Of a stretch of DNA of 7,853 nucleotides, positions 7,030 through 7,853 are shown piece after piece. The stretch covers positions 1-7,853 of the forward strand of contig JARHYY010000094.1 of the NCBI GenBank assembly GCA_029258405.1, written 5' to 3'. The notes beneath the pieces were generated by a model. It saw nothing but the letters and a program-made list of their open reading frames with translations. It was not told the DNA's origin and did not search any database. This DNA is from Helicobacteraceae bacterium (lineage in GTDB: Bacteria > Campylobacterota > Campylobacteria > Campylobacterales > Helicobacteraceae). How positions within the stretch are numbered: the stretch's first letter is position 1; the number at the start of each line of letters is the position of its first letter. The position numbers and the translations under genes are program-made.

Positions 7030-7060
7030 AAAAGGATTCTATATTTTAGAATCCTTTTTT
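7030..7060 (+). terminator. Intrinsic terminator of the peroxidase gene
   Basis: AAAAGGATTCTA (7030-7041) pairs perfectly with TAGAATCCTTTT (7047-7058) across a 5-nt loop, giving a 12-bp stem followed by a run of T. It begins 14 bp after the stop codon. The A-rich 5' flank means it could work in both directions, but no minus-strand gene reads towards it. Confidence 0.9.
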
Positions 7061-7061
7061 T

Positions 7062-7329
7062 ATTTGTCTTAATTTTTAGATTCCATTTATTTATCTAATT
7101 TTATTACTATGTTTAACAATTTTTATCATATCTAAATGTTTTCTTTAATAAAGCAATAAAATCTTGATGAAAAATTGTGTTATTTTCGGTTTTCAGTTTA
7201 TATTGTTATAATTGTAAAACTTCATTAACAGCAAGGATAATAAGAAAATAAAATTTGTCGTTAGTATTCTAAGCAATATATATCGATGGTACAACGCTAT
7301 CAACTGTAATTCTCATCATTGAATACCCT
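7062..7329. other. AT-rich stretch with a promoter/RBS-like pair but no start codon
   Basis: No credible gene is seen. On the plus strand TATAAT (7207-7212) and AAGGA (7233-7237) are spaced as before a gene, but the expected start is ATA (7248), followed by KFVVSILSNIYRWYNAI and a stop at 7320-7322. A neighbouring frame reads YIDGTTLSTVILIIEYPVK before a TAA. These two short protein-like fragments in adjacent frames suggest the decayed 5' end of a gene, lying just beyond the 3' side of the group II intron remnant. The family is not recognisable and the reading is weak. Confidence 0.25.
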
Positions 7330-7464
7330 GTTAAGCAAAACTAACTTTCCCCACCTCAAACCATACAAGCGATTTTCACCGCATTCGGCTTGCCATCGTT
7401 TTAAATTATCATTTCACCTATCAAGATAAATGAACATTACATATAACAAGTTATATGTGAAATG
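7330..7464 (-). ncRNA. Group II intron 3' portion: domain V with domain IV- and VI-like hairpins, no RT ORF
   Basis: Read on the minus strand, 7391 to 7358 is a 34-nt unit with the layout of group II intron domain V: lower stem starting AAGCCG with the AGC catalytic triad at 2-4, upper stem GCGGT-GAAA-ATCGC closed by a GAAA tetraloop, a 2-nt bulge (TT), and a 3' strand ending GTATGGTTT. The length equals the canonical 34. Two lower-stem positions are imperfect: an A-A mismatch and a G-U where G-C is usual. Upstream, CATTTCAC/GTGAAATG (7457-7464 with 7410-7417) enclose a 9-bp hairpin (7439-7458), placed like a short domain IV with no reverse transcriptase. Downstream, GTTAGTTTTGCTTAAC (7345-7330) is a weak domain VI-like hairpin, but its outer stem and a clear 3' splice site are missing. 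Likely an ORF-less, partly degenerate intron; splicing competence is doubtful. Confidence 0.68.
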
Positions 7465-7556
7465 CTTGTTTGGCTTGGGGGCTAGAGATAATGTCAAAGG
7501 GTTGGGTATCGCTAAAGACTAAGGGTAATAAGCTTTACAGCCAGTAATTCTTTATA

Positions 7557-7589
7557 ATGCTATCATATATAGGAATATAGCATATATGC
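7557..7589. repeat. Nested inverted repeats
   Basis: ATGCTAT (7557-7563) pairs with ATAGCAT (7577-7583) across 13 nt, and the right arm overlaps the palindrome GCATATATGC (7580-7589). The two folds are mutually exclusive. They may be part of the folded RNA of the intron remnant on the minus strand, or simply AT-rich palindromes. Confidence 0.45.
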
Positions 7590-7598
7590 AACTTACTC

Positions 7599-7618
7599 AC
7601 CTATAAATACCTATAAGT
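7599..7618. repeat. Tandem 10-mer pair
   Basis: ACCTATAAAT is followed directly by ACCTATAAGT, 9 of 10 bases identical. Only two copies occur, so this is not an iteron array or a microsatellite. Confidence 0.5.
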
Positions 7619-7634
7619 ATGAAATAATGAGCAT

Positions 7635-7709
7635 CACTTTGATTTTGAAAAAAACCTACCACATAACCAGACCAACGCACTTTTAACAAAATCCCCCCAC
7701 TTTGATTTT
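7635..7709. repeat. 12-bp direct repeat pair
   Basis: CACTTTGATTTT occurs at 7635-7646 and again at 7698-7709, 63 bases apart start to start, with a weaker relative (GCACTTTTAAC) between them at about 7677-7687. The pair flanks the GTGCG at 7680-7676 (minus). The function is unknown; it could be a target-site-like duplication or chance in AT-rich DNA. Confidence 0.4.
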
Positions 7710-7853
7710 AACTGCAAATTTACAATACCATATCTCACTATAAATCCAAAAATTCAAATAACAGAATAAACCTTAAAGAACTTACTTAACTTCACTATAT
7801 AAAGTTATATTATAAGCTCATTGTAAAAACAAACTCAAGCACAAGGTTGATAT

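Larger units (their letters stand above)
7465..7853 (-). other. Non-coding region, possibly the 5' domains of the intron remnant
   Basis: No open frame of useful length is found on either strand. The minus strand just upstream of the domain IV-like hairpin (7560 to 7465) is less AT-rich than its surroundings and contains segments such as TTAGCGATACCCAACCC and CTAGCCCCCAAGCC that could belong to intron domains I-III. A GTGCG, matching the usual GUGYG intron 5' end, occurs at 7680-7676, but that would leave only about 290 nt before domain V, short for domains I-IV. The rest, to 7853, is AT-rich with small repeats and no identifiable gene. Confidence 0.3.

Noticed and set aside
7480..7500. Right end of an IS200/IS605 element (…ATGTCAA next to a G-rich segment)
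   Set aside because: No TnpA or TnpB sequence and no matching end hairpin are present; the adjacent group II intron domain V explains the conserved-looking block better.
7465..7853. CRISPR array or replication origin iterons
   Set aside because: The repeats are at most two copies with irregular spacing, and no cas gene, DnaA-box cluster or replication gene is present.

Overview
The window looks like a chromosomal segment from an enterohepatic-type Helicobacter or close Campylobacterota relative. It is very AT-rich, has TATAAT-type -10 boxes without clear -35 boxes and AAGGAG-type ribosome binding sites, and carries a DUF3373-type outer-membrane protein, a di-haem cytochrome c peroxidase and a Campylobacterota-style chemoreceptor. 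The genus is inferred from gene content and protein style; no rRNA or other marker is present.

Layout. Positions 3-110 (+) look like the 3' end of an unidentified gene. Positions 144-914 (-) are a decayed dynamin-like GTPase gene: the P-loop, a coiled-coil insert and a switch-I-like motif remain, broken by frameshifts and a stop, and everything from the G3 motif onward is missing. A divergent gene at 1145-2425 (+) encodes a CysG-type siroheme synthase fusing precorrin-2 dehydrogenase/ferrochelatase with uroporphyrinogen-III methyltransferase. It ends tail to tail, with a 4-bp overlap, against a three-gene minus-strand operon read from 5758 down to 2422: a DUF3373 beta-barrel protein, a 78-residue secreted protein and a two-TM methyl-accepting chemotaxis protein. 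The intergenic region 5759-5978 holds an 18-bp perfect palindrome over the operon's -10 boxes and an 11-bp hairpin just upstream of the oppositely oriented cytochrome c peroxidase gene (5979-7016), which is followed by a clear intrinsic terminator.

The last ~790 bases carry no convincing protein gene. On the minus strand, 7358-7391 folds as a 34-nt group II intron domain V (AGC triad, GAAA tetraloop, 2-nt bulge). It is preceded by a stem-loop at 7410-7464 in the place of domain IV, with no room for a reverse transcriptase. This appears to be an ORF-less, probably degenerate, group II intron remnant and is the most unusual item here.

Functionally, the intact genes cover siroheme/tetrapyrrole synthesis, envelope and chemosensory functions (barrel, small periplasmic protein and receptor transcribed together), and periplasmic peroxide detoxification. 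The two ends of the window are zones of decay and rearrangement.
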